Origin: Pseudocercospora fijiensis CIRAD86
Taxonomy: Eukaryota; Ascomycota; Dothideomycetes; Mycosphaerellales; Mycosphaerellaceae
Direction of reading: 5' to 3'
DNA length: 64,000 nt
Assembly (NCBI RefSeq): GCF_000340215.1
Contig: NW_006921540.1
Span: forward strand, 3,037,486-3,101,485
Shown here: piece by piece, positions 25,406-37,730 of the stretch
How positions within the stretch are numbered: position 1 is the first letter of the stretch
Layout of the letters: the number at the start of each line of letters is the position of its first letter
Notes under the pieces: model-generated
What the model was told of the DNA's origin: nothing
Seen by the model: only the letters and a program-made list of their open reading frames with translations
Database searches by the model: none
Translations under genes and position numbers: made by a program

Positions 25406-25847
25406 ATGGCCAAGTACAATCCAGCGGACTTCACAAAGCTATACATCAATGGCGAATATGTCAATTCGTCATCGGGAAAGACGTATGCTTTGAAGAACCC
25501 AAAGAACAATTCCGAGGTCTGCAATGCAGTGCCGATTGCCAACGACGAAGATGTCGAACGAGCTGTGATTGCTGCTGAGGCTGCTTTCAAAGGAGAATGG
25601 AGCAAATTCACAGCCTTACACCGAACAGAGTGCCTTCATAGGTTGGCTGCGCTTATGGAAGAGGAGATCGTGCCCATCCTCAGCCTCGACAGCTTGACAA
25701 GTGGCAACCCCACCAGCATCATTCCCACTCGGGAGAAGACGTATATCAAAAATTGTATCTTGTACTTCAGTGGCTGGACAGACAAGCAAGCAGGCGATTT
25801 CTTCCCGGACGACGATGGCTTCACCAAGATTGTGACACACGAGCCAC
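25406..25847 (+). pseudogene. aldehyde dehydrogenase, 5' part (interrupted)
   Basis: Starts at ATG 25,406 (MAKYNPADF) and encodes about 147 residues of the NAD-binding N-terminal region of an aldehyde dehydrogenase: LYINGEYVNSSSGKTY, RTECLHRLAALMEEE, YFSGWTDKQAGDFFPDDDGF. After the codons for THEP the frame runs into a copia LTR at 25,848. The reading frame resumes exactly at 37,736 (LGVCAAVNPFNAP) once the insert and one copy of the 5-bp GCCAC duplication are removed, so a coding exon was hit, not an intron. No stop occurs before the insertion. As it stands the gene can give only a truncated fragment. Confidence 0.93.
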
Positions 25848-25967
25848 ACTTGAATGTAACTGATGTATTCGAGAGAGACTATCTACGAGAAAGTCGGAAG
25901 AAGAAGTGCGGCAGTTGCAGCCTGAGGCATTATGCACGTAATACTATACTATACACACTCTTCAAGT
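25848..25967 (-). repeat. copia-1 3' LTR (120 bp)
   Basis: Matches the split LTR at the other end over its full length. The differences (for example TAT for CAT, GTAATA for GTGATA) are RIP-type transitions, more frequent in this copy. Preceded on the plus strand by GCCAC. Confidence 0.95.
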
Positions 25968-25978
25968 CACCCCCTTAT
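25968..25978 (-). promoter_or_regulatory. polypurine tract of copia-1
   Basis: On the minus strand ATAAGGGGGTG abuts the 3' LTR. The same tract stands at the same place in copia-2. Confidence 0.8.
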
Positions 25979-26039
25979 CGCGTGCATACAGCCAAACAAA
26001 GCAAACAAGGGGTTTAAATAGACAGTAGTTAAACTAGAC

Positions 26040-29000
26040 AATAAGCATGTCTTCTATCTATTTAATACTTAGTAGCAGGCTAAGCGGCGCCTTTAATAGC
26101 GGCCTTATAATCTACTAAGTTTAACTATTTAACGAAGCGAGCGTGCTTAAGCTTATTAAGCGGCTTAGTAAAGCTATTAGCAATCTAATCGTAAGTGCTA
26201 ATCTAGGTAACGGTTATAGTACCGTTAGCGATCTTCTTACGGATATAGTATACTCGAGTATCTATATGTTTAGTGCGGCTATTAATACTCGTCGACTAAG
26301 TAATAGCAATAGCGGACTAATTGTCCTCGTATAGCGTAATAGGCTTAATAGTGCCCTTATAACCAATCTCCTCTAACAACCGAGCTAGAGTAACGGCTTC
26401 CTTAGCGCCGGTTATTAATTGAATATACTTAGCTTCTATAGAAGACAGAGTAACTAGCGTCTAGCGACCTAACTTGTGTAATAACAGCCCGCTAGCTAGA
26501 GTAAAGTAGAAGCCGCTAGTAGAGCGGCGAGTAACCGGGTTATTAGCCTATAAGGCATCGTAGTAACTAGCGAGATTAAGCTTATTATCGCTCTACGTGC
26601 CTTAGAAGCGCATGCCGCGGCTAAGAGTGCTAACTAGGTACTTAATAAGCTATAGGAGCGCGTAATAGTGTTCCTTAGTTAGATTAGCGACAAAGCGTAA
26701 TAACAAACCGGCGGTATAATAAGCGTCCGGTCGAGTAATTATTGCCGGCTATAGAGCCTCGCTAATGCCCTCTTAGTACTTAGTCTTGAAGGTAGCACTA
26801 GCTATATAGGTCTTAGGCGTACGCTAAATAGCCGACTTGATATAGCGTAGAGCTATTAGAGTAGTAGGAGCTATACGGCCCTATATACCGTACTTCTTAC
26901 TAAGCCGGTTTAGATAGGCGTCCTATACTATATAGATAGTACGGTCCTTGCGATTGCGAATAATGCGCATACCGAGATAGTAGTAAAGGTTACTAAGTTC
27001 TCGCATATTAAAGCGATCCTTTAGCAGTTAAGCGACTGCCTATAAAGCAGCTATTAAGTGTGCAATAATAATTATATTATCTACGTAAATGACGATAATT
27101 GAGTTGCTAAGCGTGTGTTTAAACACATGTACGTCGCTTATTATAGGGATAAAATTAAGGCTCTTCAAGTACTTACGGAGCTCTTCGTGCTGTAGTATAG
27201 GCAACTGCTTTAAGCTATATAGAGCCTTTAGTAATAGGCAAACCATGCCCTTGCTACTACAGTCTTCAAAGCCGTATAGTTGTTTAACGTAGATCTTGTG
27301 CTTGTCGCTAATTATAGCGTTTAAGAAGGCAGTAAGAATATTAAACTGCTAAGCTTCTAGGTTATAATAAGCAATAAGGGCGAACAGGGCTCGAAGAGTT
27401 AGTAGCTCAGCAATAGCGGTATAAGTCTTATTATAATCCTTACCCTTAACTTAAGTAAAGCCCTTTACAACCTAACGGGCCTTAAAACGGCTAATCTTGC
27501 TATTAGCATTACGCTTAATAGTAAACACCTATCTACTACGGACAACCTTGCGGCCTACAGGTACTTCTTGCTTAGCAACGTAGACCTAGGTTGCGTTGTC
27601 GATAAGTGACTTGTATTTAGCCTTATAGGCCTCTTTCTATTGTAGCTAGTATAGTAATTCCTTAGTAGCCTTAAAGCTCTTTAGAATAGGAATATCGTTA
27701 GCAGGATTATCGGCCTGTTTAGCGATATAATAGGCAGCTATAAAGCCCTTTACATAGGCTATTAGTATATTAGCTAGGTTACGGCGCGTTAATCGATTAA
27801 CGCTAGCATCGGCTAGATAGCTACGCAATAGCTCTCGTGCTAACTTGTTGCTTCGAGTAGTACGTATTAAACGAGCGCCTGCGGTATTTAGTCGCTCAAA
27901 CTCTAGCAACTAGCTAGGCTCGCCCTTCTTAGCATTTAGATTAAATAGTGTCTCTTCCTTAGCAGATTGGAAGCTATCTTCCTCGCTTAATAGTTGAATG
28001 TTAGGCATATCGTCTTCCGTTAGTAGTAGGTTAACTACCTTATCTACTAGCGGTATATTAAGTTGCTCTATAGGGACCTCTTATTAAGCTAGAAGTTGCT
28101 AAATAACACTAGCTACTTCTGTAGCCTTCGGTGCCTTACTCGTTGTCGTATTAAACAAGGCTAGCATAACTAACTTAATAGTTATAAACCGGCTCTTAGA
28201 CGGGTTGTTAGGATTGGTATATAGCTTAACGCCCTCCGGAAGCGACAACTTGTCGTCTCCTAACTTAATAAATTAGACATCCTTCGAGGTAACAACCTTG
28301 TGCTCGTTAGGCAAGTAGATTGTGTGTTTACCTAAGTCTACGGAGTCCTTCGCATAGCTAACTAGCTTGCCGAGCTTGCCGCGAGCGTTAAACTTCTTGC
28401 TACGAGCTATACTATAGTCGTAGACAATAGCTATATAGCTATAGGCGCGCAGGTATCGAATATGTAGCTGCTTACGTAACTAGCCGAGTTCCTTAGCAAC
28501 TACTATATAAGGGCTATCTCTATCGAGGGCCTAGCTTAGTGTGATATTAATAACCTGTATAGCGGTAGTAACAGCCTACGGCTACAGAGCCTTTAGAAGG
28601 TTAGTATGCAATATTATCTTTCGAGCCGTAGTACAAACGATATAATTGCTAACCTTAGCTAGGCTATTTTAAGTCGAAGAATAAGGCGCCGTAACCTGCA
28701 GTACAATACTATAATCGCGAGCCTAGCTTAATAGCTAATTTCCGCCGTACTTACCCTCTCTATCGAGGCGGTAAATAGGGATTAAATAGCTAGTCTGTAT
28801 ACGGACGTATACACGATAATCCTTAATAGCTACTACAGCTCCTAACTTTAAGCTGCTTGAGTATTCGTAGCGATAAGCTAACTTAGCGCATATAAACAGC
28901 GTAAAGTAGCGTTCCTTGCAAAGACTAGGGTTAGTAATACAGACTACGTCAATATAGACAATGTAGTAGATCGTAGATAGCCGTATTCGAGGCAGTCGGC

Positions 29001-30750
29001 TATACTCCTTATAAGCTATTGCTATGCGGTAGGCAATGTAGTTATAGAATGCTTTCTTGTCGCTAGTAATAATAATATAGCCTTTAGCCTCTAGACGTAA
29101 CAGCTTAGTATAGTAGATATAGCTAAGACGTAGATGCTACTCTTCTATAGTGCCTGTTAGCACCCCCTTCTTTAATAGAAACGCAATAACCTAGCTATTA
29201 GGACTAGAGGTAGGTATGTAAAGGAAAGGAAGGCTATCCTTACGGTAGGTCTAAGCGATAGTAATCTTATTGCCTCTAGCATCGTATGTAAATAACACTC
29301 GCTTGTTATTGCGGTAAAAACAGCCCTTGTCGGCAAGCTTCTTAGTAGACAGCAAATTAGCTACTAGACTAGGCATATAGAGTGTCTCTAACAACCGCAG
29401 TGTGCTTATACTAAGCTTATTAACAACCTTAGTATAGGCTATACTAATTAACGTAGTATGCTTAGTATTGCTACTAAAGCGTACCGGCACGTTACAACCT
29501 TCGTATTCGATAAGAAGTGCTAGATCGTTAACTATATATATACTAGTACCTAAGTCTACGACCTAATTAGTAGTACGAGTAGCAGCTGTAAGCGCAGTTG
29601 TAGCTATATTACTAATAGTAACAGCATTGAATAAGTAGTGTCGCTAATCTAACAGAGGTATCCGTACGAGGATTGTTATAGGCAAACAGGCCTTATAGAG
29701 TTGCCGGAGGTAGCAATTGTTGCCAAGCAGTTAGTCTACGCTACTGCTACTATACTCCCTTCTTCTTAGCCTTTTGCTGCTTACGGCGCAGTCGGTCTTC
29801 CTCCTCCAGATAAGGGTACTTGTTATAATAGCGGTCGGAAGGATGCGAGCCTTAATAGCAAGCGCACTTCCTACGGTTAGATTAGTTTTAGTTGCTTCTA
29901 CCGCGACCTCGACCGTTGTTATTGTTTCTACGGCCACTACGGCCGCTACGGTTTAAGTCGCTTCGAGGCGTATTGCTACTATTGTTACCGCTAGCAGGCA
30001 ACGATTGCTGCGGCTTCTATAGACTATAGTATCTACTATACTAAGCCTAGTTAACTTATGCGACATTCTCGTTAAGCAACGCGCTAATAATATTGTCTAG
30101 TATGTTGCCGTTAACCGTAAAGTTAGCGGCTCGCATTTGTTTACGTCGCATCTGCGTAAACGCCTCGTAGAACAGGCTAATTAGTATAATAAAGAAGTAG
30201 ATAGCTTAATAGTCGCTAATCTTTAATTTAGTATTGCTTAACGTACCTAACTTCTTCTTATAATCGTTGTAGAACTTCTTAACGTCCTTGCCCTCGTACC
30301 GGAGGGTAGAATATTCCTAGAATAATATAAACTTAGTAGACCTACTATTACTAGTATACTTCTTCTTAAGGAAGTCCTATACTTCCTAGGATATAGACAG
30401 GCTAAGTAGTAATTGTTAAATATTACTAACACAATTAGCAAAGATCTAGGTACGCGCTAACTAGTCCTTTGCCTCCTATTTATCTTAGCGGTCTTTAAAT
30501 TCTTCCTATGTTTTAGTAGATAACAACTTAAACTTAGGCTTTAGGCGGATCCCTTAGATATAGCGCTATACCTATATGCCTTTAAGGGCACCCTTAGCGG
30601 CATAGGCCTATGCTAGATAATTCTCCTTATTCTTTAGCTTAGGGATATTGCTTATATAAGCGTTAGAAGTTGTAGAGGGAGCTATTATAGATAGCGACGG
30701 CGATGTTAATATAGAAAGAGACTATAGACTTGTCTTAAGAGGCCGCCGAT
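26040..30750 (-). pseudogene. copia-1 gag-pol remains
   Basis: The minus strand reads gag and a basic Asn/Arg/Ser-rich region (about 30,700-29,700), protease/GAG-pre-integrase (about 29,600-29,200, with LVANLLSTKKLADKGCFYRN), integrase (about 29,100-28,200), RT (about 27,600-26,900) and RNase H (about 26,800-26,050). The RT box reads YVDNIII near 27,070-27,095, with a RIP-type Asp to Asn change. KALYSLKQLPILQHEELRKY is very close to the copia-2 RT. In-frame TAG/TAA at Gln/Trp positions throughout: non-autonomous, dead copy. Confidence 0.85.
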
Positions 30751-30944
30751 AGGCGCGCCTAAGTTGTATTCGTATAGCGGACAGCTAACACTATTATAAG
30801 AAGCTCGAGTCTAGTATATGCTAGAACCCTCGAGTAGTAGCGACGGCGGCGATAATAAGGTGTTAGCGGCGGCGCGCGAATTTTTTCTAGTAACAATACT
30901 AGCTACGTAGTAGTCGGTAGAGTTGTAATTAGAACGTAGAATGC

Positions 30945-30972
30945 GTGTTAGAAACGCAGAGGGCTTATAACC
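30945..30972 (-). promoter_or_regulatory. primer-binding site (half initiator tRNA-Met)
   Basis: Immediately inside the 5' LTR the minus strand reads GGTTATAAGCCCTCTGCG. With one RIP-type change it is complementary to the anticodon arm of initiator tRNA-Met (GGGCUCAUAACC), not to a tRNA 3' end. This is the half-tRNA priming known for copia-type elements. Confidence 0.78.
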
Positions 30973-30992
30973 ACTTGAATGTAACTAATATA
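30973..30992 (-). repeat. copia-1 5' LTR, inner 20 bp
   Basis: ACTTGAATGTAACTAATATA corresponds to the first 20 bp of the left LTR with RIP-type changes (GATG to AATA). The remaining 100 bp lie beyond the Helitron. Confidence 0.92.
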
Positions 30993-31150
30993 TCTATAAT
31001 ATAACAACTTAACAAAAGTTGGGGCCCCTTTAGGCTTAGTGCGGCTCAAAACGACCGAAAAGCCGACTCTAATTAGTCGGCGGCGAGGAACTTTAAAATT
31101 TCTCGATTCTCGAGCGGTCCGGAGGGCGTAGGAGTCGCGGTATCGACTAT
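30993..31150 (+). repeat. Helitron head module 1 (true 5' end)
   Basis: TCTATAATATAACAACTTAA, then a GTTGGGGCCCC-containing segment, GGCTTAGTGCGGCTCAAAA, AAAGCCGACTC and GAGGAACTTTAAAA. The same order recurs at three internal places. Confidence 0.8.
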
Positions 31151-32778
31151 AACGCTCCGGCGCCGCGATAGTAGTGTTTCCGAGGCCGTCTCCGTCGTTT
31201 ACGCCTAATCCGGCGGCGTTTTTTGCTCGAGGCGGTATCGTTTACGCCTAATCCGGCGGTATTTGCTCGGAGCGGTAGGCTCGAAAGGCTTATCCTACGC
31301 GTTCCGGATAGTACTACTCGCTATAGGCGTTTTATAGGGTACTTATAGTAGGCGTTAGATAAGGTACTCGCTATAAATAGTTCGAATCCTATTTAACTAT
31401 AGGCGTTTTAGATAGTATTTGCTATAAGCGTTTCGGATAGGACTATTCGCTATAGCTATCTCGGACAGTTACCGCTATAAGCGTTTCGAATATTACTACT
31501 CGCTATAAGCGTTTTTAGTAGTATTTACTATAAGCGTTTCGGATTAGACTTGCTATAAGTATTCTAAATAGGACTTACTATAGGTATTTTAGATAGTACT
31601 ACTTGCTATAAGCGTTCTTAATAGTACTTGCTATTTGCGTTCCGAATTAGACTTACTATACGCGTTCCGGATAAGACTTAGTATAAGCGTTTCGGATTAG
31701 AATTGCTATATAGCGCGTTCTAAATAAAACTTAGTATAGGCGTTATAGACAGTAGTACTAACTGTTAGCGCTCCGGATTAGAGTTATTAGACTTACTATA
31801 CGCGTTCTGAATAGTACTTAGTATTATAAGCGTTCTGAATTAGACCTATTATAGGCGTTATAGATAATAGTTAGCTTATCCTACGCGTTCCGGATAGTAC
31901 TACTCGCTATAGATATTCTATAGAGTACTCGCTATAGGCGTTATATAGGGTACTCGCTATAGATAGTTCGAATGCTATTTAACTATAGGCGTTTTAGATA
32001 GTATTTGCTATAAGCGTTCCGGATAGTACTACTCGCTATAGGCCTTCCGGATAGTACTTCGTATAAGTATTTAGTTTCGGATTAGACTTAGACTTACTTT
32101 ATACATTCCGGACAAGACTTTCTGTAGGCGTTTCGGATTAGATTATTAGACTTGCTATATGCGTTCCGGTTTATATAGGACGAACTATACTAAGCGTTTA
32201 AAATAAGGCTTGTCCTACGCGTTCCGGATAGTACTACTCGCTATAGATATCTTAGATAGTTACCGCTATAGGCGTTTCGAATATTACTACTCGCTATAGG
32301 CGTTTTTAGTAGTATTCACTATAAGCGTTTCGGATATAACTTGCTATAAGTATTCTAAATAGTACTTACTATAGGTATACCGTATTTTAGAAAGTACTAC
32401 TTACTATAAGCGTTCGTAATAGTACTTACTATTACCGTTCTAAATTAGACCTACTATACGCGTTCCGGATAGTACTTACTCTACGCGTTTCGGATAAGAC
32501 TTAGTATAGGCGTTTCGGATTAGAATTGCTATATAGCGCGTTCTAAATAGAACTTGGTATAAGCGTTATAGATAGTAGTACTAACTATTAGCGCTCCGGA
32601 TTAGACTTGCTATACGCGTTCCGAATAGTACTTACTAAGTTACTATTATAAACGTTCTAAATCAGACTTTCTATAGGCGTTATAGATAGTAGTTAGCTTG
32701 TCCTACGCGTTCCGGATAGTACTACTCGCTATAGGTATTCTATAGAGTACTCGCTATAGGCGTTTTATAGGGTACTTA

Positions 32779-32935
32779 CGGCCCCTTTAGGCTTACTACG
32801 GCTTAAAATAAGCTAAAAGCCGACTCTACTTAGCTATAGCCGAGGAACTTTAAAATTTCTTAGTTTACGAGCGGTTCGGAGATTATAGGAGTCGTAGTAT
32901 ATAGTTCGTAAGCGGTTCGGAGATTGTAGGAGTTA
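32779..32935 (+). repeat. Helitron head module 2 (5'-truncated)
   Basis: Begins at CGGCCCCTTTAGGCTTAC and continues through AAAGCCGACTC and GAGGAACTTTAAAATTTCTTAG. It lacks the terminal TCTATAATATAAC. Confidence 0.75.
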
Positions 32936-33190
32936 TAGTATATATCGTAAGGCTACGATAGTATTATTTCCGATGCTATATCGGTCGTTTATACCTAATC
33001 CGGCGGTATTTACTCGAGGCGGTATGCTCGAAAGGCTTAGCCTACGCGTTTCGGATAGTACTACTCGCTATAGATATTCTATAGAGTACTCGCTATAGGC
33101 GTTTTATAAGGTACTCGCAGTAGGCGTTATATAAGGTACTCGCTATAAGTAGTTCGAATACTGTTTAGTAACTATAGGCGTTTTAGATAG

Positions 33191-33345
33191 TCTAAAATAT
33201 AACAACTTAACAAAAGTTGGGGCCCCTTTAGGCTTAGTGCGGCTCAAAATGGGCTAACCGCGGCCTCTAATTAGTAGACGTAAGGAACGTTAATACCTCT
33301 ACGATCCGGAAAGGCGTAGACGTCGTAGTATATACCGCGACGAGC
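33191..33345 (+). repeat. Helitron head module 3
   Basis: TCTAAAATATAACAACTTAA plus the GGGGCCCC and GGCTTAGTGCGG segments: a complete internal copy of the element's 5' terminus. Confidence 0.8.
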
Positions 33346-33545
33346 TATAACTTCGATAGCAGTCTCGAAAAGGGCGTCTTCGTCGTATATACCTTATCCG
33401 GCGGTGTTTGCTCGCGGCGGTATTGCGCAGAGTCTATATTATAACGCGTTGCCGCCGCGATAGTAGTATTCCGGAAGGGTATATCTAACTTTTAGGCCTA
33501 ATCCGGCGGTATTTGCTCGCGGCGGTATTGCGCGGTTACGCTATC

Positions 33546-33715
33546 TCTAATATAATAATAACTTAACAAACCGTAGGTCTACTTTAGGCTTAGTACGGCT
33601 TAAAACGATCTAAAAGCCGCCTCTAATTAGCTATATCCGAGGAACGTTAAAACTCCTTAGTTCGCGACCGGTTCGGAGGATATAGTAGTCGTAGTACGTA
33701 TCGTAAGGCTTCGCC
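33546..33715 (+). repeat. Helitron head module 4
   Basis: TCTAATATAATAATAACTTA, then GGCTTAGTACGGCTTAAAA, AAAGCCGCCTC and GAGGAACGTTAAAA. The most diverged copy of the terminus. Confidence 0.72.
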
Positions 33716-36700
33716 GCTATAGTAGTAGTATTTCCGATACTATATATATCTTTTACGCCCGATCCGGTAGTATTTACTCGAGGCTATATAGTCGTTTACG
33801 CCTAATCCGGGGATATTTACTCGAGGCGGTATACTCGTAAGGCTAAGCGTATCGGATATAGCTTACTATAAGTGTTCTAAATAGTACTTATTATAGGTAT
33901 TTTAGATAGTACTACTTACTATAAGCGTTCTTAATAGTACTTACTGTTAGCGTTCCGAGTTAGACTTACTATACGCGTTCCGGATAAGACTTAGTATAAG
34001 CGTTTAGATTAGAATTACTATATAGCGCGTTTTAAATAAAACTTAGTATAAGCGTTATAGATAGTAGTACTAACTATTAGCGCTCCGGATTAGACTTACT
34101 ATATACGTTCCGAATAGTACTTAGTATTGTAAGCGTTCTAAATTAGACTTATTCTTAGTATTATAGATATTCTATAGAGTACTCGCTATAGGCGTCCTAT
34201 AGGATACTCGTAGTAGGCGTTATATAGGGTACTCGCTATAGGTAGTTCGAATACTATTTACTATAGGCGTTTTAGATAGTATTTACTATAAGCGTTCCGG
34301 ATAGTACTACTCGCTATAAGCCTTCCGGATAGTACTTAATATAGGTATTTAGTTTCGGATAAGACTTGCTATATACGTTCCGGTTTATATAGGACTAACT
34401 ATACTAAGCGTTTAAAATAAGGCTTATCCTACGCGTTCCGGGTAGTACTGCTCGCTATAGGTATTCTATAGAGTACTCGCTATAGGCGTTTTATAAGGTA
34501 CTCGTAGTAGGCGTTATATAGGGTACTCGCTATAAGTAGTTCGAATATAGGCGTTTTAGATAGTGTTTACTATAAGCGTTCCGGATAGTACTATTTGCTA
34601 TAGATACCTCGGATAGTTACCGCTATAAGCGTTTCAAATATTGCTACTCGCTATAAGCGTTTTTAGTAGTATTTACTATAAGCGTTTCGGATATAACTTG
34701 CTATAAGTATTCTAAATAGTGCTTACTATTAGTATTTTAGATAGTACTACTTGCTATAAGCGTTCTTAATAGTACTTACTATTAGCGTTCCGAGTTAGAC
34801 TTACTATACGCGTTCCGGATAAGACTTAGTACATACTTGCTATAAGCGTTCTTAATAGTACTTACTATTAGCGTTCCGAATTAGACTTACTATACGCGTT
34901 TCGGATAAGACTTAGTACAAGCGTTTCGGATTAGAATTACTATATAGCGCGTTCTAAATAAAATTAAAAAATTAGTATAGGCTATAAATAGTAGTACGCT
35001 ATAGGCGTTTTATAGGGTCCTATACGTTCCGGATAGTACTACTCGCTATAGATATTCTATAGAGTGCTTACTATAGGCGTTTTATAAGATACTCGTAGTA
35101 GAGGTTATATAGGTTACTCGCTATAGGTAGTTCGAATATAGGCGTTTTCGATAGTATTTACTATAAGCGTTCCGGATAGTACTACTCGCTATAGATATTC
35201 TATAGGGTACTCGCTATAGGCGTTTAATAGGGTACTCGTAGGAGGCGTTATATAAGGTACTTGCTATAAATAGTGCGAATACTATTTAACTATAGGCGTT
35301 TTAGATAGTATTTACTATAAGCGTTCCGGATAGTACTACTCGCTATAAGCCTTCCGGATAGTACTTAATAAAAGCATTTAGTTTCGGATTAGACTTAGAC
35401 TTACTTTATATATTCCGGGAAAGAGTTTCTATAAGCGTTTTAGATTAGAATTACTATATAGCGCGTTCTAAATAAAACTTAGTATAGGCGTTGTAGACAG
35501 CAGTACGCTATAGATATTCTATAGAGTACTCGCTATAGGCGTTTTATAGGGTAATCGCTATAAACAGTTCGAATACTATTTACTATAGGCACTTTAGATA
35601 GTATTTACTATAAGCGTTCCAGATAGTACTACTCGCTATAAGCCTTCCGGAATCCGGATAGTACTTAATATAAGTATTTAGTTCCGGATTACACTTAGAC
35701 TTACTTTATATATTTAAGATAAGACTTTCTATAAGCGTTTTAGATTAGACTTGCTATAAGCGTTCTGGATAGTACTATTTGCTATAGATATCTCGGATAG
35801 TTACCGCTATAAGCGTTTCAAATATTGCTACTCGCTATAAGCATTTTTAGTAGTATCTACTATAAGCGTTTCGGATACAACTTGCTATAAGTATTTTAAA
35901 TAGTACTTACTATAGGTATTTTAGATAGTACTACTTGCTATAAGCCTAAGCGTTCTTGATAGTACTTACTATTAGCGTTCTAAATTAGACTTACTATACG
36001 CGTTCCGGATAGTACTTACTATACGCGTTTTAGATAGGACTTAGTATAAGCATTTCGGATTAGAATTGCTATATAGCGCGTTCTAAAGCGTTCCGGATAG
36101 TACTACTCGCTATAGATATCTCGGATAGTAACCGCTATAAGCGTTTCGAATACTACTACTCGCTATAACCGTTTTTAGTAGTATTTACTATAAGCGTTTC
36201 GGATATAACTTGCTATAAGTACTCTAAATAGTACTTACTATAGGTATTTTAGATAGTAGTACGCTATAGATATTCTATAGAGTACTCGCTATAGGCGTTT
36301 TATAGGGTACTCGTAGTAGGCGCTATACAGGGTACTCGCTATAAATAGTTCGTAGTAGTTAATATAAGTATTTAGTTTTAGATTAGACTTAGACTTACTT
36401 TATATATTCCGGATAAGATTTTCTATAAGCGTTTTAGATTAGACTTAGTATACGCGTTCCGGTTTATATAGGACTAACTATACTAAGCGTTTAAAATAAG
36501 GCTTATCCTACGCGTTCCGGATAGTACTACTCGCTATAGATATTCTATAGAGTGCTTACTATAGGCGTTTTATAAGGTACTCGTAGTAGGCGTTATATAA
36601 GGTACTTACTATAAACAGTTCGAAACGTTCCGGTCTATATAGAACTAACTATACTAAGCGTTTAAAATAAGGCTTATCCTACGCGTTCCGGATAGTACTA

Positions 36701-37601
36701 CTCGCTATAGATATTCTATAGAGTACTCGCTATAGGCATTTTATAGGGTACTCGTAGTAGGCGTTATATAGGGTACTCGCTATAAACGTTTTTAGTAGTA
36801 TTTACTATAACCGTTTCGGATATAACTTGCTATAAGTATTCTAAATAGTACTTACTATAGGTATTTTAGATAGTACTACTTACTATAAGCGTTCTTAATA
36901 GTACTTACTATTAGCGTTCCGAATTAGACTTTCTATACGCGTTCCGGATAGTACTTACTATACGCGTTCCGGATAGTACTTACTATACGCGTTCCGGATA
37001 GGACTTAGTATATACGTTTCGGATTAGAATTACTATATAGCGTGTTCTAAATAAAACTTAGTATAAGCGTTATAGATAGTAGTACTAACTATTAGCGCTC
37101 CCGATTAGAGTTACTATACGCGTTCTAAATAGTACTTAGTATTATAAGTATTCTAAATTAGAATTCCTATAAGTATTTCAGATTAAAATTACTTTAGGCG
37201 TTTTAGATTAGACTTACTATACGCCTTATAGATAGTACTTACTATAAGCGTTCCTACTTAGAAAGAACTATCTACTATAGATATTTCGAATAGTACTCGC
37301 TATAGGTATTCCGGATAGTAATTACTATAGGCGTATTCCGGAAGTAGTTACTTTAGATATTTTAGACTATCTTACTATAAGCGTTTCTAATAGTACTTAC
37401 TATAAGCGTTTCTAAATAGTGTTTTCTAATACCTGAAGTTGTTGTTAGAAAGGCGCGCGATTTAAAAAGTGCGATTTGTAACGATTTCCGCCTTGTTGCT
37501 TAGCGCAGTACGGCAATAGCTACCGTAGAATCTTCCAGAATCTAGCTTACCCTACCCCGCTCGTCGCCTTAGCCTTTACTTATAGCTCTTCGGCCTTCAC
37601 T

Positions 37602-37620
37602 TGTGGCTCTTCGAGCCACA
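37602..37620 (+). other. Helitron 3' subterminal hairpin
   Basis: TGTGGCTC, loop TTC, GAGCCACA: a perfect 8-bp stem followed by TAAACACTAG and the end of the element. Acts as the termination signal in Helitron rolling-circle models. Confidence 0.85.
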
Positions 37621-37630
37621 TAAACACTAG

Positions 37631-37730
37631 TTCGAGAGAGACTATCTACGAGAAAGTCGGAAGAAGAAGTGCGGCAGTTGCAGCCTGAGGCATCATGCAC
37701 GTGATACCACACCATACACACTCTTCAAGT
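37631..37730 (-). repeat. copia-1 5' LTR, outer 100 bp
   Basis: TTCGAGAGAGACTATC through CTCTTCAAGT, nearly identical to 25,868-25,967. Followed by the GCCAC target duplication. Less RIP-mutated than the opposite LTR (keeps CATCATGCACGTGATACC). Confidence 0.95.

Larger units (their letters stand above)
31280..37430. repeat. degenerate minisatellite with higher-order structure
   Basis: Thousands of bases are built from 22-30 bp variants such as CTATAAGCGTTCCGGATAGT and ACTCGCTATAGGCGTTTTAT. They are arranged in longer blocks: the landmark CCTACGCGTT(C/T)CGGATAGTACTACTCGCTATA recurs near 31,290, 31,880, 32,210, 32,700, 33,040, 36,510 and 36,680, with a closely related copy near 34,415 and a partial one near 35,030, often followed by the same series of variants. 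No reading frame. Confidence 0.9.
30993..37630 (+). mobile_element. non-autonomous Helitron inside the copia LTR
   Basis: 6,638 bp starting TCTATAATATAACAAC and ending CACTAG. It sits exactly between an A and a T of the copia LTR without a target duplication. Ten bases before the CTAG end there is a perfect 8-bp hairpin (37,602-37,620). These are the diagnostic features of Helitrons: 5' TC, 3' CTRR, a subterminal hairpin and A|T insertion. No Rep/helicase frame is visible; most of the body is degenerate minisatellite. The 3' terminal 50 bp keep CA and TG dinucleotides that are lost elsewhere. Confidence 0.85.
25848..37730 (-). mobile_element. Ty1/copia element inserted in ALDH, itself hosting a Helitron
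   Basis: A minus-strand copia element flanked by the 5-bp duplication GCCAC (25,843-25,847 and 37,731-37,735). The left LTR is intact (120 bp). The right LTR is split into 30,973-30,992 and 37,631-37,730, together also 120 bp, by a Helitron. LTRs begin ACTTGA and end TCAAGT rather than TG..CA. A purine tract and a primer site complementary to the initiator tRNA-Met anticodon arm lie in the expected places. The same family occurs on the plus strand at 52,025-57,324. Without the Helitron it is about 5.2 kb. Confidence 0.93.

Noticed and set aside
31280..37430. Possible CRISPR-like array because of regular short repeats
   Set aside because: Eukaryotic context, no constant spacers, units degenerate and contiguous: minisatellite.
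31280..37430. Possible centromeric or telomeric array
   Set aside because: The array is confined between Helitron termini and contains no telomere-type repeats; a local element explains it.
25869..37730. A roughly 100-bp direct repeat first looked like an unusually long target-site duplication
   Set aside because: It is the copia LTR pair: it aligns with the LTRs at 52,025 and 57,202, and the true 5-bp duplication GCCAC lies outside it.
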